Below are positions 52,201-63,280 of a DNA stretch of 64,000 nt, in pieces. Positions within the stretch are counted from its first letter, which is position 1. Every line of letters begins with the position of its first letter. Both the position numbers and the translations under genes were made by a program. A model generated the notes under the pieces. That model was not told the origin of the DNA and searched no databases. It worked only from the letters and a program-made list of their open reading frames with translations. The stretch is from Formicarius rufipectus (taxonomy: Eukaryota > Chordata > Aves > Passeriformes > Formicariidae): positions 1,159,205-1,223,204 of the forward strand of contig VXAU01004724.1 in assembly GCA_013399695.1 (NCBI GenBank). The letters run 5' to 3'.

Positions 52201-55200
52201 GACTGAGAGTGTTATAGAGACCCCCCTTCAAGCACAGCAGTTCTATACTGCTTAGAAAATCTGTCCCGTGGGATGTTTCCCAAATATTTGAAACACTGAA
52301 AACTATTAAGTACCAACTGTGACCTGCCCTGTTACAGAGTCTGGCGGAGAAGCACATAAGGGCAGCTGAGTAGCCCAGTTGCCAAACAGCAAAGGCCCAA
52401 CTGGGATAGTGAAATGGAACCCTGGCTGCTCCATCTTTTGATATCTTCAGCCTGGGCACTTTCTTCAAGATACACTATGCCAAACATGAGGTACGTAACA
52501 CGTTCATTGAACATGTTATGCTCAGTAAGAGGATTAGTTCAGTGAAACTGAAGGTTCTGTAACATCCAGGAGGTCAAAGGAGATAATCTTATATTCCATA
52601 AATCTGCAAAGCACAAAAGAAAAAAAGAAAAAGATACCAAAGCAAGATTTTTTGGTTAATGGGTACAACCAATTCCCATTGTTCTTACACATTAAAAAGG
52701 ATTTCTCCCTATGTCCTTCCCCTTGAATTAGTAGTTTATCCCTTCTGATAACACCATCCTTATCCTAACAAGAGAAGAACTCCTTTTCTTTTGATCTGTG
52801 GACATGAGCACCAAACCAGCAATTACAGAAATTGCAGGTGTGGTCTCTGTTTAGAAGAGCAATTTTTGACTCTGGCATCTCAGTACTCTCCTAGGGATGT
52901 TCTGGAAATGCTTTTGTCATTCTGCTTCTCCCGTGACATAAGGAATTTGGTGCTCTGCCCTGCCCTTCTATGCTCAGGCTGTGAAGGAAGCACATGCAGA
53001 GTGAACATCTCAAAGGGTGCAAGATTACATACCATATGGAGACCTTCAAGTTCCCTCAAAATGTAATCCCTATTCTGATTGCAAAATTTGTGGGAGATAC
53101 TTTATTTCAGCAAGGTTTCTGACCTCTCTTCAGCAGCTAAGCAGAAATACATTCTTTTCCCCCTCTTCTTTGTAGCTTTTCACATTCAGAATGCATGAAA
53201 TAAATATAGTCTGAACTACAAATATTAAAGAGGTAGGTGCTTGCCCTATCAATAGGCACCTTTTCATAAGACTCCTTTCCTCAGAGTCCTCCACTGGTCT
53301 AATCAGTATCCTAGTTAGCTCTCATTCCCATCATTCATGACAAGTTAAGGATCACATTTCTCCTACCTCAATTTAAAAACTTCCTTTGGATTCCTAGTTT
53401 CTTCATTTCTCTAACTTTCTCCCTTTTTGCTATGACTAACATATCTTTTTTTCTGAGTTGAAATTTGTCACACATTTCTACTCCTGGACCAGAACTGCTG
53501 CAAATAGTGACTCTGGTTTCATGGCAAGTTGGTTTCCTGTTGCAGCATTACACATGTTAAGGAAAACCACATCTGTTCAGAGATGGACCCATTTTAAGAA
53601 CAGTTATTTTTAGGTTGTAGAAGATTATCAGCCTTTAAAAGAAAAGGCACACATGACTCCTTAAAAAGTTAGAAGAGCAAGAAAAGCCTTCTGACATACT
53701 GAGATGCTGGATCCAGAGGAAAGAAATACCATTTGCAGGTTGCTCTGCTTAGGGGTGTTAGACATTTCAAGATTTCAAGATAGTTTGAGAGTTTTGTGTT
53801 TGAAAATGAAACAGTGCTCTGAAAGGAAGGACTAAACAGACTATAGAGTGAAATTGTTGTGGGTTAGAAGGTAGGCTTTTCTACTTGGGGGAGGGCAGAG
53901 AGGATGTCAGCCCCCCTCTTCAGTGCTCTCTGCGCCTTCTGCACATTCTGAATATTGCAATTTATGACTCTCATTATAAGAGAGAATAATGCCCTGGTCA
54001 GGTTCCTGCTGCTCTGTGCTTTGAGCACAGACATGTTCCTCCGAACTGTGCCTCGGCTTCCTGCACATCAACTCCTTTGGCTCCAAGGGTAGGTGCAGTT
54101 TAGAGCATGTGGAGCCAAAGTTCCCCCTTCCTCAGGAACCCAAATAAAGTACTTACACTTGACAAACACTTGCCATGCCACTCACTCCCCTCTCCAAGAT
54201 GTGGGAATATAACTCACTGCACAGTGAAGTCCTGGAAACAACTTCCTCCTGCAATCCAATGTTACCAAAACAGAAGTGACATAATACAAACATAAGTTGT
54301 GAATCTCTTCAACAGGCAAACTTCGGGGTAAGATCAAGGACAGTTCCAGACGAGAGCTCAGACTCAGCAATCTCTGGGAAAATTTTTGTTGTTTTCTTGC
54401 CACATTTTAGACTGATGTCTCTTCTGCATGGGGATTTGTCGCTTTTTTTTTCTGACTGGATTAACTGTAATTAAACTAGAATGTCTTTGCTCGGAGAAAT
54501 GGGTCTGACCAGCTATTCCAAAGCAGATATTTTGCATGACAGAACCACTTGGTCTCTTTTCACCTTTTAGCAACTGACTAATCTGAACTGCAGAAGGACA
54601 CTTTCTGTACCGTATGAAAGGATCTATACAGAGAAAGGTGCAGAATAATCAGCTTTTAAGTATGTATCTTCGTTGATTTCCAGAAGCTTTTTAGTTTTCT
54701 TTTTATCTACATTTTTATCTCCCTGACAAATCACAGGGAGGGGAATTAATTTTGGTTTCCATTTCTTATTTTCTTCCAGAAAATGTTCAATTCTTATCTC
54801 TTGCTGTACTGGTATTTTATGTACAGTATCTCTGACTAGTGCGCCACAGGATGCTAAAGAGAAGGAGGATTTTTTTTGTGTATATCTTTGTAAGAAAGCA
54901 TATTATAGATTTAGGAGGGAAAAAGTAATCAAAAATACCTCTATAAATTTCTCTCTGCTCCACAGCAACCTTAACACAAACTACTAATAAGTCTAGTTCG
55001 TAGGCTTGTGAAGAGAACAGGCTTCCAAAGGGCTGTTCCGGAGAGCCCTGATTAGATACCACATAACAGGGAGAAACCATAGGTTACAGGACTTGGTTTT
55101 CATTTGCAGCTCATTAGAGGCAGCCCAGAGCTAACCTAAGCCTCCTGGCTGGGAGATACTGGATCAAGATAAAACCTGGCACAGACAAAATAGGCCTGTT

Positions 55201-56029
55201 TACACTTGATGCAGCCATAGCCTGAGTTCCCACGTGATAAAAAAATAATAAGCCACCATAGGATGAAGCACTGTCTTCAAAAGCCTCAACCCCCATCCAT
55301 TCAAATTGTTGCAGGCAGTTCTTGCACTACAAAACTGGCCAAGAGAGGCAGTCCCCTGGCAAAACACCCTAAATCTGAGAAGGTGACTTTACCCTCCTGA
55401 AGATTCAGTTTGCAAGAAGTTCAATGTGACCAAACTCTCCTCCCTGTCTGGACACGTGGTGAAGTGAGACCTTTACCAGTTCCCCTTACAGTGAGACAAG
55501 GGGCAGTCTTTAGCCAGAGTAAGAAGGACACCTCAGGCAGGGGGAGACGGCAGAGGGTGCATGGGTAACTAATTCCATTTCTCAATTAACTTAGTTAAAT
55601 CAGTATGTGCCATGTGAGCAAGGCTTATTGTCGGAAAGCTAATTCCGAATTAAAATGGGAAATAGTCATCCATTACAAAGAAGACATGGGTTCAAACTAC
55701 TGCTGAATTGCATGATGGCTTCTAAAAATACCAGAATGCAAGGATTAAGTACAAGTGAGTTAAAAAGGTGTTGTACTGCTGTTCTGAAGGCTGCTTAAAA
55801 TTAGCTGTGAATGTGCTTTTGCTTGCCCTACATGCACAGCAAAAAATCAGCTTTTGTGGTTTCTTTGAGCTGTCATGCTCTGAAAAGTCTGGCTCTCTAG
55901 GCACTAGAGGGAGAGAGAGATTGCTGTGCTGTTGCTCTTCCTTCCAATCTTGCTCTCAAGCCTGAAGGAACCAGTTTCAATAAGTGATGTACAAAGCTGA
56001 AGCTCAATCATTTCCCTATCTGATTTATT
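46263..56029. other. Long non-coding stretch
   Basis: No gene recognised. It contains a 15-A homopolymer at 47704-47718, a GC-richer patch near 47320-47480, one exon-like segment at 49289-49435 discussed under findings, and a short tandem duplication of TTTCAAGAT near 53766. Open frames up to 138 codons have no identifiable domains. Confidence 0.5.
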
Positions 56030-56456
56030 CAGTGTGCACTATGGCATCAGTAGAGAGGTGCTCCAAGATTGTGCTCTATGGTGAACTCGCCACCGGCTGC
56101 TGCAAGAGAGGAGGCCCAAAGAAGAGATACAAGGACTGCCTGAAACAACACCTCAGCCTTGGCCATATTGACCACCATCAATGGTCCACTCTGGCCTCCA
56201 ACTGGGAGACATGGAGACACACAAGCTATGATGCTGCTGTGTCCTTTGAAACTGCACGCAGAATCAGCCTAGAGGAGGAAAGACAACGCCGAAAGAACCG
56301 TGCCCTGATAGTACCACCTACAGAAACTTTCTGCTGTGCCTTTTGCAACCGGACTTGCCTATCTCACGTTGGCCTTATCAGCCATCAGTGCGCTTGCAGC
56401 AAGCGTGGGTAAAACCCTCCCAAATCTTCGTTCGCGAAGTCTAGCCATGATGATGA
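56030..56456 (+). mobile_element. 3' remnant of an RTE-like non-LTR retrotransposon (C-terminal end of ORF2)
   Basis: A frame of 142 codons (55984-56412) ends in sequence that resembles the C-terminal tail of ORF2 of non-CR1 LINEs found in many animals. Landmarks are YGEL at residues 32-35, GGPKKRYKD at 43-51, HIDHHQW at 61-67, a basic RQRRKNR at 100-106, and a zinc-finger-like C118-x2-C121-x12-H134-x3-C138 just before the stop. After the stop come a perfect hairpin (56426-56439) and an ATG repeat (56447-56456), the kind of short 3' UTR and microsatellite tail typical of RTE elements. The reverse transcriptase and endonuclease are absent, so this is a 5'-truncated copy; the similarity seems to begin near residue 20 (56041). 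The remaining frame has no internal stop, suggesting a fairly young copy or chance preservation. Bird genomes are known to carry AviRTE, a RTE family with a patchy distribution; whether this is AviRTE is my inference. Confidence 0.6.
56426..56439 (+). other. Hairpin with TTCG loop in the LINE 3' UTR
   Basis: CTTCG at 56426-56430 pairs perfectly with CGAAG at 56435-56439 around a TTCG tetraloop. Its place between the ORF stop and the ATG-repeat tail suggests a structure used in 3'-end recognition by the element's reverse transcriptase, by analogy with other LINEs. Confidence 0.6.
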
Positions 56457-59400
56457 CTGCACCAGTGGGTAGTGATGTGCTTTATGGTGAAAGGGCATTT
56501 TCACAGGAAGTGCCTGTGAAATTTTCCATAAACCAAACAAACAAGGGACAGAAGGGGCTACAACTTTCCTGGAGAACCTCAACTGAAAATAAAACATTGC
56601 TAGGACTTACTGAGATTCTGTTGTGCCACCTTCATTCTACAGCTGTGCAGAAAGGTAACATTTTTTAGCATTTTACACAGCAGTGCAACAAGCCACAGGC
56701 TGTTACTTACCTCTGCAATCGCTAGGGCTGGGAACCTTCTTCTAAACTATATTTGTAAGCAGCATTCATTGTGGGCTACATACAGATCTCAGAATGTGGT
56801 TTGTGACCCACAAAAATCTCTCAACAACAGCTCAGCCAGATGCTGCCTGACCCCACACAAAATCACTCTGTATGTGTGTTTTTATGTAATTTGTGCTTCC
56901 AGGAGAAACACAGTCCTTGCAGAGAGGTGATTCCATCCTTAACCTGCATTTTCTGATCTTCCAAAACTGGCTTTAGCTGAAACTGCTGCCCGTGTGGATG
57001 CCCCTATGACATCTGACAGCAACATGCTCCTCTTGCCCATAATCCACAGATTCCTGCACTGCTACAGATGTGACATTCTGCCTTTTCACTGTACTCTTCT
57101 ATTTCAAGGGACAATGAGTAGTTGCTGGAATTCACTAAGTCAACCAAGTTTGCAGTCACATAGATAAACATGTAACCAGCTCTTCAGCCCCACAGCCAAA
57201 CCTGTTCTGGCATTCCCTATTGTCAGAGCTGACATCTTGCAGCTTTGTAACACAGGCAGAGTTTACACAAGTTTCTTCTAAGTGCTAAAAAAAGTGCTGA
57301 TTTATCCCTTTCGGAAAAGAAAAAAAACAAAATCCCAGTCTAGAAGCTGTGCAAGAAGGAAATCTCTCGGGTAGCATCTTCCTTCACACCCAAAGTCTGC
57401 TCAAGCACAATTCTGCGTGTCCATACAGCTGAGAGCGAGGGTCAGCTTTGAAACATTAACTGACCACAGCTGAGATCTACAAAGACTTTGCAATTAAGCA
57501 TATTCTGGTACCCACCCTTGTCTTTAGAGGAGCGTGAGGGTTTGCACTGTCTGAATGTATTACGCGGCAGCAGCTCAACACAATCGAGCTGTCCACTCCT
57601 AATGTCAGGACAGAATCCCTCACAGCTGCAGTCCTGCTCCCACTGGGTATGACTAATCAGATCTACTTCCCTGATATTCTCTCCATCTCTTTAGGTGTTT
57701 GCACAGATAAATCCTTTCAGCCAAGAGTACTTTCATGTTGAAATAAGGGCTCTCTCTGTGGGTTTTTTTTCAGCATACGTGTATTTTTTCGAATTCTGAG
57801 TAACACTCAAGGACAGTTAGACGGGGAGAAATCATGGGGTATGGATGGTGTTGTCAAGTTGTTCAAGTCAATGACTGAACAGTGCCATTCATCACTTCAC
57901 TGCCATGTGCCAGATCAGGGGCTCTTTCTCCTTTGTTAGCTGTTCAGAGATGTGGGGTTCAAAAAGGATGTCACTGTTTTGCTCACATTTCAGAATTACT
58001 TGTGTACAAACCAATTTTTTACCCACAGAAAAAGGTGCAGCTTGTATGGTTAAAATAGTAAATTGAGTTGTAATTAATTATAATAATAATGAAAACACAG
58101 CCTCTTGAGAATAGCAAGGCCTTTAGCTAGCTCCAGTTGCAGTCTGACAGAGATAAATTAATTTAAAATTTACAGTGGATATCAACATTGTTAGTAAGGA
58201 AGTCCAAACAGAAACTCACACTAATACAGCTATGTTCAGTATTAAAAAAAAAGACAACTATTTCGCATTATTATAAGAAAGGGGACCTTTGTAAATTCAA
58301 GTAAAATCAAAGATTCTATTTTATGACTCAGAGAATGTTTCTTTTCTTAAGTTGCTCACAACATATAATTGGAACTGTAGTGTACTTTACCACGTGCCAC
58401 ACAAGAGATTGTCTGTCTCATGGTGGCACAGTCTCACAAATCAGAGTGACTGACAGAGAGCTCTCAATCTGTTACTACAGGTTTTCTACCATTCAAAAAA
58501 ATACTTGCCAAACTCACTCCTACGAATAAAGCGGATTTAAAAAAAAAAGGAGATTTATAATTTTAAAGCTTTTTCATTGAAGTTTTTCTTAATAGGCTCC
58601 CTTTGTGACCCTTTTAATAAATAGAAAAAAAGCAGAACATTCGTGTAGTAACCAGCTACAAAGCCTCTTCCTCTAAAACACAGAAACAATTTTGCAAAGA
58701 ATAGCCACATACAATTCACAAACTAGTAATTTGTGTCTTGAAATACTGAACTGTCAACAAATAATTCCTCACTAATAAAGATACAGGGCATAAAACCATT
58801 TGTGATTAAAATGTCATTGATATTTTTCCACTGGACTTCCAGCATAATGTTATAGAAAAAGTCATATATTCATGTAAGTGCTACAATGCAAAAGGGTAAT
58901 TTTTTTTGGTACTGGTATGTGTTTGATATAATATTGATTTCATGGTATCTCATTAGAACTTAAACACGTATCTTGGCTTTTATTGAATTGTAAGCTTTAT
59001 AAGTTTATAATACACAGCACTGCAATTACTAATATTATATATGGGAACTCTCCCACACTATATCCAATTCTCTGATGTCTTCTGAAAAGAATGAAAGATA
59101 TTAAACTCTTATTACTCATCATTTATATAGACATTTGGATATAGCATTGCTAAATGTCTCAACACTGTCTGAATCAAGTGATTAACAAGAAATCTTTGCA
59201 CTATATTTGTGTGCTATTATTTTTTATTATCTAAAAAATGCTTAAATGTCAAGCCCAGGAGGTACCTGGATGACTAAATATTTCTCTGATTGAAAAACCT
59301 GACAAAGGAATGGAATTACAAAGCTCCAAAACACATGAACACAGGACAGGCAGGAGGCTGCCTTGTAGAGTGTCATGTGGTCTGCCTTCCTCCCACTGAA

Positions 59401-59614
59401 TATTTGTCCCACGGATCCAAAGAGCAGTAAATGTTTAACTTCTCTGGAAACAGAAAGTCATCTGCTGTCCTTCCCATTAGCTCTATAACCCTGTCAGCTC
59501 CACAGCCAAACACCAACAGGTTTTGATCGAACAACAAAATCCCTACCTGAAGTCAGGAATCTGGGTTCCCCACTAGGGCTTTCCACATATAGAGGGGTGC
59601 AGTGACCAAACCAC
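56457..59614. other. Non-coding stretch
   Basis: No gene recognised. From about 58 kb the sequence is strongly AT-rich with more A than T on the plus strand. If the candidate exons at 60.5-61.4 kb are real, part of this could lie downstream of, or within, an extended 3' end of that minus-strand gene. An AATAAA on the minus strand is seen near 58979. Confidence 0.45.
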
Positions 59615-60010
59615 GGGATCACAGAACATACTGAGTTGGAAGGGACCCATCAGGATCATCAACTCCAGCTCCTGGCCTTATACAGGACACCTCAGGAGTC
59701 ACACCATGTTCCCAAGAGCACTGTCCAAACACTTCTTGACCTCTGCCAGGCTTGGTGCTGTGCCCACTGCCCTGGGGAGCCTGTTCAGTACCCAACCATA
59801 CTCTGGGTGGAGAACTTTTTTCTCATATCCAACCTTAACCTCCCCTGTCACAACTTCAGACAATTCCCTGGGTCCTGTCCCTGGTCCCCACAGAACAGAG
59901 ATCAGTGCCTGCCCCTCCTGTGCCCACACATCAGGTCACTCAGCTGGATGGTATGGAGGAATACTGGGCTACAGACAGCTTTGACCTTGAGAGGATGAGG
60001 CTCTAGGCCT
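59615..60010 (-). mobile_element. CR1 LINE fragment, minus strand
   Basis: Read on the minus strand this is the 3' part of CR1. On the plus strand the 3' end appears first as 'atcacagaac' and 'gagttggaagggaccc', then 'cctggggagcctgttcagta', 'atatccaaccttaacctccc' and 'cagagatcagtgcctgcccc', all in the order of the reversed CR1 consensus. The match is clear to about 59925 and probably continues to about 60010. No complete reverse transcriptase frame remains; open frames here are incidental. Confidence 0.85.
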
Positions 60011-60485
60011 GGGAAAGCAGAAGAAAGTAAGAAAACAACCAAGAATAGCAAGACTGTGTTTTGAAATTTATCAGCATGAGGAGAGATGATGACCACGTAT
60101 TGCTGATGACTTTTTGCACAGACACACAGTTTCAGTGTCTTAGTAGGAGGCTTATAAACCTTAGTTGTTAGTAAGACAACCTGACTGCATCTAAAACAAA
60201 AATGAGAGTTTATTCCTCTTCGTCTAAAGTTACAGTTCTACTCAGGAATGAAGTAAGGCAGAAAAAAAGGGGCTAAATGTTTACATTCTTGCATCTTTAT
60301 GTTCCCCTGCTTAGGGATTTCAAGAGTACAAGAAAGGACTATCTTAACACACATGTACATATTTTCTAGAACTAATACACTCCATCATAATTATCTAACA
60401 ACACACAGCTACAGCTAACTATCACCCAAGATATATTTTGTATTTTTTGTGAATTTACAGCACGCTTATCTATCTTAATTTTAAC

Positions 60486-60491
60486 TTTATT
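60486..60491 (-). terminator. Candidate polyadenylation signal
   Basis: AATAAA on the minus strand, 10 nt after the stop codon of the candidate terminal exon. Use of this signal would give an unusually short 3' UTR; other AATAAA motifs lie farther left. Confidence 0.35.
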
Positions 60492-60501
60492 AATGGAACC
60501 C

Positions 60502-60660
60502 TTAACTTGTATCATTCGGTGGAATATCAGCAGGTTCTTCTCTCAGTTTACTGTTAGCCAAGGTCGTCTTGCAGATTCCATTGTTATCACTTGAGGCCTC
60601 TGTCTGGGAAGTTACTTCTGATGCCTTAGCCTGAAAGCCTGCACAGGTTCCAACAACCAC
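60502..60660 (-). CDS. Candidate 3'-terminal coding exon of an unidentified minus-strand gene
   Basis: On the minus strand a pyrimidine-rich tract ending TTCTGATAG is followed by a frame of exactly 53 codons. It begins VVVGTCAGFQ, continues as a polar Ser/Thr/Asn/Glu-rich tail, ends EPADIPPNDTS and stops with TAA. In the same frame TAG sits immediately upstream of the splice point, so the open frame starts at the acceptor, as expected for a real exon. A hydrophobic start followed by a polar tail suggests the end of a last membrane helix plus a cytosolic C-terminus. It joins in phase 0 to the candidate exon at 61380-61417. A minus-strand AATAAA lies 10 nt past the stop. I do not recognise the protein. 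Chance occurrence cannot be excluded at this length. Confidence 0.42.
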   Translation of the reverse strand: MVVGTCAGFQAKASEVTSQTEASSDNNGICKTTLANSKLREEPADIPPNDTS

Positions 60661-61379
60661 CTATCAGAAGAGGGAGTAAGACTGATGGACAAGAACACCT
60701 GGCTAATGAGATGTAGCACAGGCACGCGTGGACAGTAGAAAAACAGTGCAAAAGATAAGCCTGTAGTTAATAAAGCGCTTTCTGCTGTTTCCTTTTTTTG
60801 CCATTTGCTTTTTGCCTGACCAAGCCTGAGCCTGTGTTTTCAGTCCATGGCAGGGCGGGGTCCCAAAGCCACCCCAAGTGTCTATGATCACCTGCCTGCA
60901 GGAAAGCCTGGGGCAGAGCCAGCTGCATGCACGACCCTCACCAGGACTGCTCTCTTCCCATCGCTCCCAGAAAACTTGTCAGCAGGTTTAAATGGCAGAA
61001 AATTGAAACCTGCTGAATGAAGAGAATAAACACAAATGAAAACACAGCAGCATGGGCAGGGAGCCCTGTCTCCCACAGAAGTCCTGTTACTTTCCAGCAA
61101 CCCCACTGGCCCAGCTTAGTCCCTCACATAGTTTTACCTTTGCCACACCAAGAAGCTTCTGGAACCTGTTTCTATTTCCTGCAAGTTGGGGTTTTGAACT
61201 TGGGCACGGTGCTCCACCTTCCTAGAAGTACTTGTATCAAAGAATGGTAGCACTGCCAACCTCAGAAAGGCAACAAGAAACAGGAAACTTATTTTGCATG
61301 AGTATTATATAGGACAGTCAGCTGGTTTTTGAACTCCTAATGCTTATCTCCCACTTACTGTTAAAACAACTGAACTTAC

Positions 61380-61417
61380 CAAGTCTCCAATCAGCATGAT
61401 TGTCCATTTACTAGGAA
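61380..61417 (-). CDS. Candidate short internal coding exon (38 nt) of the same minus-strand gene
   Basis: On the minus strand the pyrimidine tract TTCTCTTCCGATTTAG precedes 38 nt that end at TTG|GTAAGT, a strong donor. Read with two bases completing a codon from an upstream exon, it encodes PSKWTIMLIGDL and ends in phase 0, matching the exon at 60502-60660 across a 719-nt GT-AG intron. The joined residues WTIMLIGDL plus VVVGTCAGF would form one hydrophobic segment about 18 residues long. The exon is very short and its frame stays open into both flanks, which lowers confidence. The preceding exon was not found in the rest of the window. Confidence 0.35.
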
Positions 61418-61430
61418 CTAAATCGGAAGA

Positions 61431-62690
61431 GAAGAGATGGTAAGAAGGGAAAACAATAACTAAAAAGCCTGTATTTTTAACTTACAGCCCTCACAGCCTA
61501 ATCAGATTCTTGTGAATGTATTTTCTTCAATGGTGAAACTATTTGGCCATAAAATAAATACATTGCATTTATTTGTGCATCTTGAGTGGAAAAAGAAATA
61601 TTTCATACATTGTGAAAAAAATCATCTTTGCAAAGGGGAGGTAAGAACTCACATTAGGCTGATAACTTACCTCACAATATGACCCAGACATTACTTATCA
61701 TTCTATCCTTTATAGATTAATTTTTATGAACAGAGTAAGTATTTATTTCACCTGTACTGGAAAAAAACCCCTCCATTAACCTAAAAGGAGGCAGGAAGTG
61801 GGGAGCAAAACTTAGGTATAAACACATTTTGGTGATTCCAGCAGTAAAAAATTCCTAGCCAACCATCATAATTCACCCTCTGCTCTTAAGGCTCACAAGT
61901 TCACTGTTGCCAAAGCAGCCCAAGAGCTGGCATGGCTCACAGCTGCAGCAACCCTGCCCTTCCTGCCTGGAGGGGTTGTTAATGGTTGTTATTATTATCA
62001 TTAATCTGATTACATGCTTCTCAGGTTGAAAAATGTTAACTTTTATTTTTCACTTTCTCCTTGGGAAGATGAGTAAGAGAAGAGGTTTCTAAAAGTCTGA
62101 ACTTTATACAAAACAAATAGATCCTTTCCTTCTTTTCATTAAAACTTTGAGGAGTTTGGGTATTTAGTGTTTGCAGTGTGTCCATTTCAGGGATTTCTTT
62201 GGAATCATAAGGCAAGAATTTATGATTTAACACTTGACTGAATCATGCTACAAAGCATCCAAGATTTATAGTTGCCTTACAGAGTCCCCTTTGGAAACCA
62301 GGATGCAGAACATCCATCTTCAGCTGTTTAGAGACCTCCCCTCTCTCCACTGAGGCTTCAGTCAATCTGGAAGGTGGAAATATGAAAAAGTTCCCGATGT
62401 TTTGTGTCCATCACCCAATCACACTGACCACATTGCTACTCATCACTCCCTTTTCTCACTTTAACCTTGAAGGAGGATGAACATCTGGGCGACCCTCACC
62501 ACTGTGCACCCCACACAAACGCCTCTCATTTCCCAAGTCATCAGGATGGGATTAGCCAGCCCAGCTCCCAACACAGCCCCTTTTTCCTTGACAGCCCAAA
62601 GAACTGTATCAAAGGCTCTGTGAGGGCCAAGTCTGTAGCCTGGTTGTCCTTCACCCTGGATTCCAGTAAGGTGGGCGGGGAGTTGATCTC
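61431..62690. other. Non-coding stretch, probable intron of the minus-strand gene
   Basis: I looked for a minus-strand exon ending with one spare base, as the 61380-61417 segment requires, and found none that stays open. A TTATTATTATCATTA patch lies near 61990. The minus frame at 62036-62233 is discussed under rejected items. Confidence 0.4.
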
Positions 62691-62694
62691 CAGG

Positions 62695-63270
62695 TGTGGA
62701 TCACCTGGAGAGCTGTGTCCAGTTCTGGGCTCCTCAGGACAAGTTACAATTGAAATCATTAGTCCTGTGGTGCATTAGGAAGAGCATTGACAGCAGGGAG
62801 GTGGGCCTGCCCTTCTACTCAGCCCTGGTGAGATCACCCGGAGAGCTGTGTTGAGTTCTGAGCTCCTCAGGGCAAGAGAGACACGGAGCTCCTGGAGCAG
62901 ATCCAGTGGAGGGTGACAAAGATGGTTAAGGGACTGGAACACCTCAGTAATGAGGAAAAGCTGAGGGAGATGGTCCTGTTCAGACCTGACAAGAGACAGT
63001 GAGAACCCATTAATGTCTGTAAGAACCTGAAGGAAGAGGTCAGAGGATGGACCAGGCTCCTCTCAGTGGTCCTGAGCAATGGGACAAGAAACAACAGGGC
63101 AGAAACTGATGCCCAGGAATTTCCACCTGAGTATCAGGAAGAGCTTTCCTTTGCAGTGCCTGAGCACAGGGCTGCCCAGAGCGGGTGTGGAGTGTCCTCC
63201 TCTGGGGGTATTCCAGAGCTGCCTGGATGCAGTGCTGTGCCCTGTGGTGTGGGATGGCCGATGGCTGAGC
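62695..63270 (+). mobile_element. CR1 LINE fragments, plus strand, partly duplicated
   Basis: Sense CR1 3' region: 'cagcagggaggtgggcctgc', 'cttctactcagccctggtga', 'atggttaagggactggaaca', 'atgaggaaaagctgaggga' and 'agggctgcccagagcgggtg' occur in consensus order. The block GGAGAGCTGTGT...GGGCTCCTCAGG is present twice (about 62701-62742 and 62837-62878), so two overlapping CR1 pieces or a local duplication are present. The 3' tip is missing: the CR1 stops where the polypyrimidine array starts. No intact reverse transcriptase frame remains. Confidence 0.85.
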
Positions 63271-63280
63271 AGCCCCACAG

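Noticed and set aside
55684..55700. GTTCAAACT resembling a tRNA B box
   Set aside because: The last position mismatches the B-box consensus and no A box or cloverleaf can be drawn around it.
62036..62233. Minus-strand frame of 65 codons with protein-like composition followed by AATAAA
   Set aside because: No strong acceptor at its start, no donor that would join it in phase to the exon-like segment at 61380-61417, and the length is within chance for AT-rich DNA.
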